Positions 16,629 to 25,536 are shown, counted from the first letter of the stretch. The stretch: DNA of 64,000 nucleotides from Ferrovibrio sp. MS7 (GCF_038404985.1 NZ_JBBKBA010000001.1:1640001-1704000), one strand, 5' to 3'. The notes: a model not told the origin generated them from the letters alone. Program-made: numbers and translations.

Positions 16629-17450
16629 ATGAAGCCCGCTTCCTTCACCTATGCCCGCCCCACTGCGCTGGATGAAGCCATTCAGTTGTTGCGCGATGCT
16701 GGTGCTCGTCCGCTGGCCGGCGGTCAGTCGCTGGTGCCGATGCTGAACCTGCGCCTGGCACCAGTGGACCAACTGGTCGATCTTGGTCGTATCTCGGCGC
16801 TGCGCGATGTAAGCGAAACCCCAGCAGCGGTGATCTACGGCGCAGGCACGCGTCACGCCGCTTTCGAGGATGGCCTGGTGCCCGATGCCTCCAATGGCCT
16901 GATGCGCCATGTCGCTGCGCGTTTTGCTTATCGCGCCGTGCGCAATCGCGGCACCATCGGCGGCGCCCTGGCATTGGCCGATCCCGCCGCCGATTGGCTG
17001 CTCACGGTCATTGCGCTGGAAGGCAAGCTACATCTGCAGGGTGCTGATGGCGTGCGTGTCGTCGAGGCCGAGGCATTCGTTCTGGGACCGTATTTCACCG
17101 CGCTGGCTGAAGGCGAACTGATCACGGCGGTGGAGATTCCGCGGCGGCCGGCGGGTGAACGCTGGGGATACAGCAAAGTCACCACCAAGATCGGTGAATA
17201 TGCCGAATCGATGGCGCTTGCACTGTTCGACAAGGCCGCGGCCAAGGCCCGCTTGGTGCTTGGCGCTGCCGATGGTGCGCCCATCGTGCTGCGCGACACT
17301 GCTGCCGCCTGGATCTCTGGCACCAGCGGCGAGGCGCTGCGGCCGCTTATTCTCAAGGAAATCGATGCCGCTGAGCGCGAATTCAGCGCCGCCAAGCGGC
17401 ATATGCATGCCACCACGCTGCTGCGTGCAACACAGGATGCGGCCAAGTGA
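16629..17450 (+). CDS. Molybdenum hydroxylase, FAD-binding medium subunit (CoxM-like)
   Basis: A 273-aa subunit that passes electrons from the Fe-S clusters to its acceptor through FAD. The FAD pyrophosphate motif AGGQSLVPMLNLRLA is near residue 35 and the second glycine-rich loop RNRGTIGGALALADPAADW near residue 106; the usual Cox reading is TIGG(S/N), also seen here. A CO_deh_flav_C domain follows (about 170-270). It begins 3 bases after the large subunit and overlaps the small subunit by 4 bases. It is the paralogue of the gene at 38054. Confidence 0.93.
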   Translation: MKPASFTYARPTALDEAIQLLRDAGARPLAGGQSLVPMLNLRLAPVDQLVDLGRISALRDVSETPAAVIYGAGTRHAAFEDGLVPDASNGLMRHVAARFAYRAVRNRGTIGGALALADPAADWLLTVIALEGKLHLQGADGVRVVEAEAFVLGPYFTALAEGELITAVEIPRRPAGERWGYSKVTTKIGEYAESMALALFDKAAAKARLVLGAADGAPIVLRDTAAAWISGTSGEALRPLILKEIDAAEREFSAAKRHMHATTLLRATQDAAK

Positions 17451-17959
17451 CTACCAGCCCCAAAATTCCGGTCTCCCTTACTGTCAACGGCCATGCCGTG
17501 GAAGCGATGGTGGAGCCGCGCACCCATCTTGCCGACCTGCTGCGTGACAAGCTCCGCCTCACGGCCACGCATCTTGGCTGCGAGCATGGTGTGTGCGGCG
17601 CCTGCACCATTCTGATCGATGGCCAGCCGGCGCGCTCCTGCATCGCTCTTGCGGTCAGCGTCGATGGCGCCGAGATCCGCACGCTGGAGGGCATGCAGGG
17701 CGATGCGCTGATGGAGATTTTGAAGCAGGCCTTCCATGAGCAGCATGGCTTGCAATGCGGTTTCTGTACCCCCGGGATGCTGACCAGCGCCTGGGATCTG
17801 CTTCGGCGTGGGGTGACGCTGGATGAACGGAGCGTGCGCGAGGCGATGGGCGGCAATCTGTGCCGCTGCACCGGCTACCAGGGCATCATCCGTTCGATCA
17901 TGGCCGCGGCTAAGATGGCCAAGGCGACCGGCCTCATCAAGATCGGAGAAACTGCCTGA
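17447..17959 (+). CDS. Molybdenum hydroxylase, [2Fe-2S] small subunit (CoxS-like)
   Basis: A 170-aa protein with two [2Fe-2S] clusters linking the molybdenum site to FAD. The plant-ferredoxin-type cluster ligands are CEHGVCGAC plus a later SC, and the second helical cluster has CGFCTPGM and CRCTGY. The GTG start at 17447 overlaps the stop of the FAD subunit, and its own TGA overlaps the ATG of the dioxygenase at 17959. All eight cysteine ligands are present, so the enzyme should be functional. Confidence 0.94.
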   Translation: MTTSPKIPVSLTVNGHAVEAMVEPRTHLADLLRDKLRLTATHLGCEHGVCGACTILIDGQPARSCIALAVSVDGAEIRTLEGMQGDALMEILKQAFHEQHGLQCGFCTPGMLTSAWDLLRRGVTLDERSVREAMGGNLCRCTGYQGIIRSIMAAAKMAKATGLIKIGETA

Positions 17960-19017
17960 TGACCAGCACCATCGTCGGCGGCGCCATGCTGCCGCATGCC
18001 CCGCAATTCTTTACTCTGCCGGATACCGAGGACAAGGCCACTGTCGCGAGTGTGCAGAAGGTTGCTGCCGAGATCGGCGACAGGCTGCGAGCCCTCGATC
18101 CCGATCTCTGGATCATCTTTTCCAACGATCATGCCGAGCAGTTCTTCCACGGCATCGCGCCGCCCTTTACCATTCATGTCGGCGGCGAGGCGGGCGGTGA
18201 ATTCGCCGGCCGCAAATTTCATTGGGAAATTCCCAGCGCGGTGAGTTTTGAGCTGGTGCGCCAGCTCTATCGCCAGGGTTTTGATCCGGCTTTCACCAGC
18301 ACGGCGAAATTCGACTATGCCATGGGCATTCCGCTCACCCATCTGGGTCACAAGGGCGCGGTGCTGCCGATCTATGTGAATGCCTATCTGCCGCCGCAGC
18401 CGACTGTAGAACGCTGCTATGCCTTCGGCCAGGCGGTGGCACGGGCCGTCACCAATCTTGGCTTGCGTACCGTGGTGTTGGCATCGGGCGGCATGTCGCA
18501 TTTCCCCGGCACAGACCGCTACTCGCATCCGGAGCTGGATTGGGACAACAAGGTGCTGGAGCGCCTTGCCGTTGGCAATCTCAAGTCGCTGATCGGCTAT
18601 GACGAAACCGAACTCGACGACAAAGGCAATATCGAGCTGCGTTGCTGGGCCTGTGCCGCCGGCGCACTCGGCGAGCGCAAGCCCGATATCGTGCAGATGG
18701 ACCCGAGCTGGCATCACAATTATGCCTCCCTCGGTTGGTTCAACAGCGATCTGGTCGGCGCCGAGCCGCATTACCCGACGATCAAGCCGGATCTGGTGCA
18801 GATCACCTCGGCTCTGCATGCCCTGGCGCATGACCGCGAGGCGCGCAACGCCTATATCGCCGATCCGGCCGCCTATGCTGGCCGCTATCAGCTCAGCGAA
18901 GCCCAGCATCGCGCCCTGGTGGCGCTGGATATGCCAGCCATTGTGGCGATGGGCGCGCACCCGCTGGTGCCCTTCCTTGCCAACATGCAGATCCAGCGCC
19001 TGCGCAATCCCAAGTAA
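17959..19017 (+). CDS. Class III extradiol ring-cleavage dioxygenase, LigB-LigA fusion
   Basis: A 352-aa Fe(II) dioxygenase. Residues about 1-290 form a LigB-type domain: metal ligands His13 (MLPHAPQF) and His58 (SNDHAEQF), and His181 in SGGMSHF, the acid/base position of LigB. Residues about 305-350 (LSEAQHRALVALDMPAIVAMGAHPLVPFLANM) resemble the separate LigA alpha subunit, so alpha and beta are fused in B-A order, as in gallate dioxygenases such as DesB/GalA, though this protein is shorter. It cuts a catechol-type ring next to the diol. Directly downstream of the molybdenum hydroxylase and upstream of an aldehyde dehydrogenase, it probably cleaves the hydroxylated product to a semialdehyde. 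Confidence 0.86.
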   Translation: MTSTIVGGAMLPHAPQFFTLPDTEDKATVASVQKVAAEIGDRLRALDPDLWIIFSNDHAEQFFHGIAPPFTIHVGGEAGGEFAGRKFHWEIPSAVSFELVRQLYRQGFDPAFTSTAKFDYAMGIPLTHLGHKGAVLPIYVNAYLPPQPTVERCYAFGQAVARAVTNLGLRTVVLASGGMSHFPGTDRYSHPELDWDNKVLERLAVGNLKSLIGYDETELDDKGNIELRCWACAAGALGERKPDIVQMDPSWHHNYASLGWFNSDLVGAEPHYPTIKPDLVQITSALHALAHDREARNAYIADPAAYAGRYQLSEAQHRALVALDMPAIVAMGAHPLVPFLANMQIQRLRNPK

Positions 19018-19045
19018 TCGTCAGGCCAAGAGACCACCAGGAAAG

Positions 19046-20428
19046 ATGATGACCCATCCCGCGATCGATCTGATCAACCCCCAGGACGGCAGCCTGATCA
19101 CCAGGTTGCCGGAGCAGGGTGAGGCTGGCGTGACGGCGGCGGTCGTCGCTGCCGAAGCTTGCTTCGCGGCGCATCGCAAAGCGCCGGTGCATCAACGCGT
19201 CGCCTGGTTGAAGGCGGCGGCTGTTGCCCTGCAAGCCGCGGCGGAAGAGTTCGCCCAGATCATCCGTGAGGATGTCGGCAAGCCGATCCGTGTTGCACGC
19301 GGCGAGGTGAAGCGCGGCGTGGAGTTCATCGAAGCCTGTGCTGCCTTCTTGCCGCAGCTTGGCGGCGAAGTACTGGCGCTGGACGCCACGGCGATGGGGG
19401 CGGGTAATTTCGGCTTCACCAGGCATATCCCCTATGGCGTGGTGGCAGGCATCACGCCGTTCAATGCACCGATCAATCTGCTGGTGCAAAAAGTGGCGCC
19501 GGCCATTGCCGCCGGCAATGCCATCGTGGTGAAGCCGGCACCGGCCGGCACCCGCACGGCCCAGCGTCTGACGGAGGTGTTCCGCGCCGCCGGCTGGCCT
19601 GAAGGCCTGTTCAGCGTGGTCAGCGGCGACCGCATCACGGCGGCGGCACTGGTGTCGCATCCTGGCGTACGGGCTGTCAGTTTCACTGGTTCGACTTCAG
19701 GCGGCGAGGCACTGGCTCGGGCGGCTGGCGCCAAGAAGTTTGTCGCCGAGCTAGGCTCCAATGCTGCAAATATTGTGTTGGCCGACGCCGATGTGGCTGA
19801 TGCCGCCAAGAAGATTGCCGGCGCCGGCTTCGAGGCCAGCGGCCAGCAATGCATCTCGGCCCAGCGTGTGCTGGTGGCGCGTACCGTGCTGCCGGCCTTC
19901 CTTGAGGCGTTCGTTGCCGCCGCCAAGGCGCTGAAGGTCGGGCGCGCTGACGACGCCACCAGCGATCTTGGCCCGATGGTGACAGAGGCGGCGGCCAAGC
20001 GGGTGATGGCGCTATGCGAGGATGCCATTGCACGAGGCGCTCGCTATGCCCTGGAGCCGAAGCGTGATGGCGCCACTGTCTCTCCCGGCATTCTCATCGA
20101 TCTGCCGTTCCAGGCGCGGCTGTGGTGCGAGGAAGTATTCGGGCCGGTCGCCGTTGTGGTGCCGTTCGATGATATCGACGAGGCGCTGAAGCTCGCCAAT
20201 GATTCCGATTTCGGCCTGCAAGGCGCGCTGTTTACCCGCGACCTCGGCGCTGCCTTCCGCTTCGCCGAGGATTTCGATGTCGGCGCGGTGTGGGTCAACC
20301 AGGCCAGCCGTTTCCGGCTCGACATGTATCCCTTCGGTGGCGTGAAGCAGAGCGGCGTCGGCCGAGAGGGCGTGCGCTACGCCATCGAGGAACTCTGTCA
20401 AATCAAGTTCATCGGGATCAAGGCCTGA
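19046..20428 (+). CDS. Aldehyde dehydrogenase (semialdehyde-type)
   Basis: A 460-aa NAD(P)-dependent ALDH. Catalytic Cys269 (GQQCISA) and general base Glu235 (AELGSN) are present, with cofactor motif FNAPINLLVQKVAPA and FTGSTSGG. The open frame extends upstream to 18599 inside the dioxygenase gene, but the ALDH homology starts at MMTHPAIDLINP; ATGs at 19046 and 19049 follow an AGGA, the second with better spacing. It is closely related to the ALDH at 28869 (identical C-terminal block MYPFGGVKQSGVGREGVRYA). It likely oxidises the semialdehyde released by ring cleavage. Confidence 0.93.
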   Translation: MMTHPAIDLINPQDGSLITRLPEQGEAGVTAAVVAAEACFAAHRKAPVHQRVAWLKAAAVALQAAAEEFAQIIREDVGKPIRVARGEVKRGVEFIEACAAFLPQLGGEVLALDATAMGAGNFGFTRHIPYGVVAGITPFNAPINLLVQKVAPAIAAGNAIVVKPAPAGTRTAQRLTEVFRAAGWPEGLFSVVSGDRITAAALVSHPGVRAVSFTGSTSGGEALARAAGAKKFVAELGSNAANIVLADADVADAAKKIAGAGFEASGQQCISAQRVLVARTVLPAFLEAFVAAAKALKVGRADDATSDLGPMVTEAAAKRVMALCEDAIARGARYALEPKRDGATVSPGILIDLPFQARLWCEEVFGPVAVVVPFDDIDEALKLANDSDFGLQGALFTRDLGAAFRFAEDFDVGAVWVNQASRFRLDMYPFGGVKQSGVGREGVRYAIEELCQIKFIGIKA

Positions 20429-20429
20429 G

Positions 20430-21833
20430 ATGAACAGCCTGGAGCGCCTTTGTCAGACCGTCGCCGCCACCGGCAACAAGGTGGTGACATCGGCGCATCC
20501 TGCCGCCAGCGCGGCTGGAATCGCAGCCTTCGCCCAAGGCGGCAACGCCTTCGATGCGGCTCTGGCGGCCTGCTTCATGGAGACCGTGGCGCTGCCGATG
20601 AAATGCGGCCTGGCCGGCGATCTGGTGGCGCTGTATCGCCGTGCCGATGGCTCGATGGAAACCATCGTCAGTGTCGGCCCCGGCCCGCAGGGTTTGGCCC
20701 TAGGCGCGATCCTGGAGCGTGTCGGGCCGCGTTCTGTGGGGATTCCCGGAGCACCTGATGGCTATGCCATGCTGCACAGTTTAGGCAGCTTGCCGCTGAA
20801 GCAACTGGTGGCGGCGGCGGTGCAGGCAGCGGATGCCGGTATCCCCTGGACCTGGACGGCACTCAGTTATCTCGATGAAGCAGAAGAACTGCTCGGCCGC
20901 TACAGCCCGCATCATCCCTATTGCCCGCATGGCCGCCGGCCGCAGATTGGCGAACTGCGTCGCCTGCCAGGCCTGGGCCGCTTGCTGGAAGCCTTCGCTG
21001 AAGCGGGTGCTGATCTTTTTGCCGGCGATCATGGCCGCAGGCTGGCGGCGGAAGTGCAGAGCCGTGGCGGCTTCATCACGCTCGCCGATTTGCGGACACG
21101 CCCAGCCAGGCGTTTGCCGGTGATCAGTGTGACGCTTGGTGAGCGCATCGAGTTGCTGGCGACGCCAGCGCCGACCGGTGGCCCGCGCCTTGCCGATGTC
21201 TTGAGCCGCTATCAGGCTGGCGCTGGCAACCTGCTCGACCTAGTCCGCGCCGAACGCCAGGAAAGCCGCAAGCGCAACCGTGAGGCTCAGGACGAGGGCA
21301 CCTCGGTGGTCACGGCGGCCGACGACCAGGGTAATGCCGTGGTGGTGGTGCATAGCAATTCCTTCCCGCGTTTCGGTTCCGGTGTGGTGCTGGAAAGTGG
21401 CCTGGTGCTGAACAACCGTCCGGGCCGTGGTTTCGACCTGAATGCACCGCCGCAGGCACGCAATGCCCCGGCGGCAGGGCGCGTGCCGCAAACCACGTTG
21501 CATGCCTGGGCCTTGAGCCATGGTGAAACACTCTGCCTGGGCGCCACGCCGGGCGGCGTCAATCAGTTGCCATGGAACAGCCAGGTGCTGGCCGATCTGC
21601 TTGCCGGTGCGACACCCGCCGAAGCCGTGACCAATCCGCGCTGGGCATTGGATGACAAGGAAGAATTGAGTGCCGAGGACGGTGTGCATTGCGCCGCTGG
21701 CACGGTGCCTGACCGGGCGCTACAGCGGTTCGCCCATCGCTCGGTGCAGCAGGTGGTGATGATGCGGGCCGGTTTTCCGCATTTAGCGGCGGCGGACCCG
21801 CGCAGCGGCGCTTCAGCGCTGGGCATGTATTGA
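20430..21833 (+). CDS. Gamma-glutamyltransferase-family Ntn hydrolase, divergent, cytoplasmic
   Basis: A 467-aa member of the GGT family. N-terminal ASAAGIAAFAQGGNAFDAALAA is the family opening, and DEGTSVVTAADDQGNAVVVVHS holds the putative autocatalytic nucleophile Thr291. It lacks a signal peptide, which periplasmic glutathione-degrading GGTs have, and is shorter than their usual 550 or so residues; the active-site loop reads CGLAGDLVAL in place of SGIGGGG. Cleavage or transfer of an amide within the cell is likelier than glutathione turnover. It sits 1 base after the ALDH stop and 12 bases before the CoxG-like gene, firmly inside the aromatic operon. The substrate is unknown. Confidence 0.8.
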   Translation: MNSLERLCQTVAATGNKVVTSAHPAASAAGIAAFAQGGNAFDAALAACFMETVALPMKCGLAGDLVALYRRADGSMETIVSVGPGPQGLALGAILERVGPRSVGIPGAPDGYAMLHSLGSLPLKQLVAAAVQAADAGIPWTWTALSYLDEAEELLGRYSPHHPYCPHGRRPQIGELRRLPGLGRLLEAFAEAGADLFAGDHGRRLAAEVQSRGGFITLADLRTRPARRLPVISVTLGERIELLATPAPTGGPRLADVLSRYQAGAGNLLDLVRAERQESRKRNREAQDEGTSVVTAADDQGNAVVVVHSNSFPRFGSGVVLESGLVLNNRPGRGFDLNAPPQARNAPAAGRVPQTTLHAWALSHGETLCLGATPGGVNQLPWNSQVLADLLAGATPAEAVTNPRWALDDKEELSAEDGVHCAAGTVPDRALQRFAHRSVQQVVMMRAGFPHLAAADPRSGASALGMY

Positions 21834-21845
21834 GGAAGTAGAGCA

Positions 21846-22472
21846 ATGCAGATCGAAAAGGAATTCACTGTTGCGCATGGCCCTGATGTGGTGTGGGGCG
21901 CTTTCTCTGATGTGCGCCTTGTCGCTTCCTGCCTGCCAGGTGCGGCGATCCTGGCCGAACTCGGCGACGACCGCTATCGCGGCCAGTTCTCGGTGAAAGT
22001 TGGCCCGCTCGCCGCGGCTTTCGATGGCGAGGTGACGCTGAAGCGTGATGACGCGGCGATGAGCGGCCATGTCGAGGGCAAGGGCGCGGATGCCAAGAGC
22101 AACTCCCGCGCCTCGGGCAGCATGACCTACCGCGTGCTGCCGGATGCAGCCGGCAGCCGTGTGGCGGTGGATTGCACCATCAACCTGGCCGGGGCACTGG
22201 CGCAATTCGGCAAGGCCGGGGTGGTGAAGGAAATCGCCAACCGCATCACCGCTGAATTCGTGCGCAATCTGGAAGCCCAGCTTGCCGCGCGGGTGCCGGC
22301 CACGGCCGCAGAGATAGGCGAAAATGCTGCGCCTGCCGCTGCCCAGGAACAAGTTTCGCCGCCGCCGCCAGCCCAGTCGCTGGATGCGGGTCGGCTCCTC
22401 TGGTCGATCGTCCGCGATGCGTTTGTCGGATTCTTCCGCTCGCTTTTCGGCCGTCGCAACAGTGTCATGTGA
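21846..22472 (+). CDS. CoxG-like SRPBCC protein with C-terminal hydrophobic anchor
   Basis: A 208-aa protein. Residues 1-150 form a CoxG/polyketide-cyclase-like SRPBCC domain (FTVAHGPDVVWGAFSDV, CLPGAAI, KVGPLAAAF). A proline-rich linker follows and then a hydrophobic/basic tail (LLWSIVRDAFVGFFRSLFG) that could bind the membrane. In CO dehydrogenase clusters CoxG recruits the hydroxylase to the membrane quinone pool. The same role is plausible here for the enzyme at 14241-17959. A tail-less paralogue lies at 31350. Confidence 0.85.
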   Translation: MQIEKEFTVAHGPDVVWGAFSDVRLVASCLPGAAILAELGDDRYRGQFSVKVGPLAAAFDGEVTLKRDDAAMSGHVEGKGADAKSNSRASGSMTYRVLPDAAGSRVAVDCTINLAGALAQFGKAGVVKEIANRITAEFVRNLEAQLAARVPATAAEIGENAAPAAAQEQVSPPPPAQSLDAGRLLWSIVRDAFVGFFRSLFGRRNSVM

Positions 22473-22508
22473 TCAACCCAAGCCAACCAAGACGACAAGG
22501 AGGAGTGC

Positions 22509-23642
22509 ATGAATCGGACTGCTTTATTCGGCGCTGTAGCCGCCGCTGCATTGTTCCTGGGCCAGCCCGCCCAGGCGCAGGACACCATCAAGATCGGCGT
22601 CATCCAGCCGCTTACCGGCTCGGTGGCCTATAACGGCAAGGCCGATGTCTCCGGCTCCGAACTCGCGGTTGAGCAGCGCAATGCTGCCGGCGGTGTGCTC
22701 GGCAAGAAGGTCGAGTTGATCATCGAGGACGGTTCGTGCAATCCGGCCAAGTCGGTGAACGCGGCCGAAAAGCTGATCCAGCGCGACAAGGTGACTGTAC
22801 TCTCTGGCGCCTTCTGCTCCTCCGCCACCCTGGCGGTGATGCCGGTGGCCGAAAACTACAAGATCCCGCTGGTTACCGGCGTGTCGTCCAAGGCCGATCT
22901 GACGGAGAAGGGTAATCGCTACTTCTTCCGCGCCACCGAGACCGACGCGCTGCTCGCCGAGGCTTTCGCCAAGATCCTCTATGATCAGCTCAAGTTGCGC
23001 AAAGTTGCTTATATCGGCGTCAACGACGACTGGGGCCGTGGCGGCGTTGAAGAGTTCGAGAAGAACATGAAGGCGCTGGGTGCCACTACCGTGATGAAGG
23101 ATTACTTCGATCACGGCACCACCGACTTCTACACCCTGCTGGCCAAGCTGAAGGCATCGGGCGCCGATGGTGTATTCGTTGCCGCCGAAACTCAGGACGG
23201 TTCTATCTTCGTGAAGCAGAAGGCCGAGTTTGCCCTCAACCTGAAGATCTTCGGTGTTGGCTCCTGGGCCACTGCCGACTTCATGCGCCTGACCGAGAAA
23301 GCGTCCGAGGGTATCTATGCTGCGGTGCCCTATGCCTCGACCATGACCACACCGAAGAACCAGGCCTTCGTCGCCGCTTATGAGGCGAAGACCAAGGAGA
23401 AGCCGGGCAAGTATGGCGCGGCTGGCTACAACGCGATCAACATCATCATGGATGCGATCCAGCGTGCTGGTTCCACCGAGCCGGAGAAGATCCGTGAGGC
23501 TCTGACCAAGACTGATTATGAAGGCCCGAACGGCAAGTTCCGCTTCGATGCCAAGGGTCAGGCCAGCGGTTTCGATGTGGTGCTGGTGCAGCTTCGCAGC
23601 GGCGTGCCGGTGGTTGCCGCGTCGACTTCTATCGGTCAATAA
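22509..23642 (+). CDS. Branched-chain amino-acid-type ABC transporter, periplasmic binding protein
   Basis: A 377-aa periplasmic_binding_6 protein with a clear Sec signal peptide (residues 1-23, ending AQAQ). The mature start DTIKIGVIQPLTGS is characteristic. AAGGVLGKKVELIIEDG and FRATETDALLAEA follow the usual LivK/HAAT layout. A strong AAGGAGGAG site precedes the ATG. It is the ligand-binding part of the five-gene transporter that follows. HAAT binding proteins often recognise aromatic acids in catabolic clusters, which fits this operon; the ligand itself is not readable. Confidence 0.94.
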   Translation: MNRTALFGAVAAAALFLGQPAQAQDTIKIGVIQPLTGSVAYNGKADVSGSELAVEQRNAAGGVLGKKVELIIEDGSCNPAKSVNAAEKLIQRDKVTVLSGAFCSSATLAVMPVAENYKIPLVTGVSSKADLTEKGNRYFFRATETDALLAEAFAKILYDQLKLRKVAYIGVNDDWGRGGVEEFEKNMKALGATTVMKDYFDHGTTDFYTLLAKLKASGADGVFVAAETQDGSIFVKQKAEFALNLKIFGVGSWATADFMRLTEKASEGIYAAVPYASTMTTPKNQAFVAAYEAKTKEKPGKYGAAGYNAINIIMDAIQRAGSTEPEKIREALTKTDYEGPNGKFRFDAKGQASGFDVVLVQLRSGVPVVAASTSIGQ

Positions 23643-23649
23643 GCATTAC

Positions 23650-23677
23650 CCAGCCGGCGGCTATTGCCGCCGGCTGG
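23650..23677 (+). terminator. Strong hairpin between binding-protein and permease genes
   Basis: A perfect 12-base-pair GC-rich stem (CCAGCCGGCGGC and its complement) with a TATT loop, followed by a pyrimidine-rich TTCTCTCTTTC stretch. It begins 8 bases after the livK stop and ends 28 bases before the permease start. Without a pure T run it may act as a leaky terminator or a 3' mRNA stabiliser, giving more binding protein than permease. Confidence 0.65.
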
Positions 23678-23704
23678 TTCTCTCTTTCAGTAGGCGGGGT
23701 GAAG

Positions 23705-24577
23705 ATGGATTTCTTACTGCAATTGGTGGCCAATGGCCTGGTGAATGGCAGCTTCTATGCGCTATCCGCCATCGGCCTCACCCTGGTCTTCGGCCTGATG
23801 CGCGTGGTGAATTTCGCGCATGGCGATATTTACATGGTGGGCGGCCTGCTCGGCTGGACTTTCACCGTGCATCTCGGCCTCGGCTTCTTCCCCTCGCTGC
23901 TGGCAGTGATCGTGGTGATGGGGGCCGCCGGCTGGCTGATCGAGCGCGTGCTGATCGAGCGTGTGCGCGAACAGGGCGAAGAGCCCGGCATCCTGCTCAC
24001 CATCGGCCTTTCCATCTTCCTGGTGAATACCGCGTTGCTGATCTACGGCACGGCACCGCTGAAAGTCACCGGCCCGATGCCGAACGCACCGATCTTCCTT
24101 GGCCCTGTGGTGTTGACCAAGGCGCGCCTGGCCATTGTTGGCATAGCCGCGCTGCTGATCCTGACATCACATCTGATTATCCAGCACACCAAGCTAGGCC
24201 GCGCCATGCGCGCCACTTTCCAGGATACCATGGCGGCAAAGCTTGCTGGCATCCAGACTGCCCAGGTCTATGCCACCACCTTCGCCATGGGCATCGTGCT
24301 GGCTAGCGTTGCCGGCATGCTGCTCGGTTCGATCTACGTGGCACAGCCGACCATTGGCGGTCTCGTCAGCCTGAAGGCTTTCGTCGTGGTAATCTTCGGC
24401 GGCATGGGCAGTTTCCCCGGCGCCATTGTCGGCGGCCTGGTCCTTGGTCTGGTTGAAGCCATATGGGGGGGCTATGTCGGCACCGGCTATGTCGATGCGA
24501 TCGGCTTCGCCATGGTCATTGTCATGCTGCTGGTGCGGCCTTATGGCCTGTTTTCCAAGCGCGCGGAGCGGGTGTGA
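23705..24577 (+). CDS. Liv-type ABC transporter permease (LivH-like)
   Basis: A 290-aa inner-membrane permease with about eight hydrophobic segments. The N-terminal LLQLVANGLVNGSFYALSAIGLTLVFGLMRVVNFAHGDIYM is the LivH hallmark. The ATG at 23705 is chosen because GGGG precedes it; the in-frame GTG at 23699 lies inside that site. It overlaps the next permease by one base (TGATG). Confidence 0.94.
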   Translation: MDFLLQLVANGLVNGSFYALSAIGLTLVFGLMRVVNFAHGDIYMVGGLLGWTFTVHLGLGFFPSLLAVIVVMGAAGWLIERVLIERVREQGEEPGILLTIGLSIFLVNTALLIYGTAPLKVTGPMPNAPIFLGPVVLTKARLAIVGIAALLILTSHLIIQHTKLGRAMRATFQDTMAAKLAGIQTAQVYATTFAMGIVLASVAGMLLGSIYVAQPTIGGLVSLKAFVVVIFGGMGSFPGAIVGGLVLGLVEAIWGGYVGTGYVDAIGFAMVIVMLLVRPYGLFSKRAERV

Positions 24578-25536
24578 TGCGCAATACCGAACGTAATATT
24601 CTGCTCGCCTTCATTGCTGTTGCAGCTCTGTTGCCGCTATTGGTGCGCAATGAGTATGTGTTGCATCTTGGCGTCATGGTGATGTTTTCGCTGATCCTGG
24701 CGACCAGCTTCAACCTGATCGTTGGCTATGTCGGTGAATTTCCTCTTGGTCATATGGCTTTCCTCGGCATCGGCGCTTATGCCGCAGCCATCGGCTCGTC
24801 GAAGTTGGGGTTGCCGATCGAGCTGACCATACCTTTTGCCGGTGTCATTGCGGCCATCTCCGGCCTTGCCATCGGCGCCATCACGCTGCGGCTGCGTGGT
24901 CCGTTCTTTGTCATCATCACGCTCTGCTTCGCTGAAGTGCTGCGTCTGGTGGCAAATAACTGGGTGGCGCTGACCAATGGTCCGATGGGTATTTCCGGCA
25001 TCCGCAAGCCGCCGGCCATTGCTGTGCTCGATGCTCTGGGACAGAAGACCGCTTTTTACTATGTCGCGCTGCTGCTTGCCGCCATCGTGCTCTATGTTGC
25101 TTTCCGCTTCGTCTATTCGAATATCGGGCGCGGTGCGGTGGCGATCCGAGAGAACCGCTTTGTGGCACAGTCGGTCGGCATCTCGCCGTTCCACTATGCC
25201 CTGCTCACTTTTGTCGTTGCTGCAGCACTGGCAGGCCTGAGCGGCGGCTTCTATGCGCATTATATCTCCTTTGTCGGCCCGGAAGTGTTTGGTTTCAGCT
25301 TCATGGCTTCCACCATCATCATGGTGCTGCTGGGCGGCAAGGGTACGTTGGTCGGCCCGGTGCTCGGTGCACTGGTGGTCGTGGTGCTGGAAGAGTATCT
25401 GCGTGATTTCAAGGAATTGCGGCTCTCGATCTTCGGCGCCATCGTGATCGCCGTGGTGCTGTTCATGCCGCGTGGCATCATGGGGTTCCTGACGGAAAAG
25501 CGTGACAATTACGCCCGTGCCAAGGAGGCCGTCTGA
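24577..25536 (+). CDS. Liv-type ABC transporter permease (LivM-like)
   Basis: A 319-aa inner-membrane permease and partner of the LivH-like protein. FNLIVGYVGEFPLGHMAFLGIGAYAAAI (about residues 47-74) and the GGKGTLVGPVLGALVVVVLEEYL block are family signatures. Start ATG at 24577 overlaps the upstream stop as TGATG. The open frame continues upstream to 24463 but adds a sequence without family resemblance. Confidence 0.93.
   Translation: MRNTERNILLAFIAVAALLPLLVRNEYVLHLGVMVMFSLILATSFNLIVGYVGEFPLGHMAFLGIGAYAAAIGSSKLGLPIELTIPFAGVIAAISGLAIGAITLRLRGPFFVIITLCFAEVLRLVANNWVALTNGPMGISGIRKPPAIAVLDALGQKTAFYYVALLLAAIVLYVAFRFVYSNIGRGAVAIRENRFVAQSVGISPFHYALLTFVVAAALAGLSGGFYAHYISFVGPEVFGFSFMASTIIMVLLGGKGTLVGPVLGALVVVVLEEYLRDFKELRLSIFGAIVIAVVLFMPRGIMGFLTEKRDNYARAKEAV

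Noticed and set aside
14241-17959. Aerobic carbon monoxide dehydrogenase (CoxLMS)
   Set aside because: The large subunit lacks the AYxCSFR loop with the copper-binding cysteine and has PYRGVGR, so this is a general hydroxylase; the same holds for 39425-41752.
18599-19045. N-terminal extension of the aldehyde dehydrogenase reading frame
   Set aside because: The extension overlaps the dioxygenase gene in another frame, and ALDH resemblance starts only after the ATGs at 19046/19049, which have a ribosome site.
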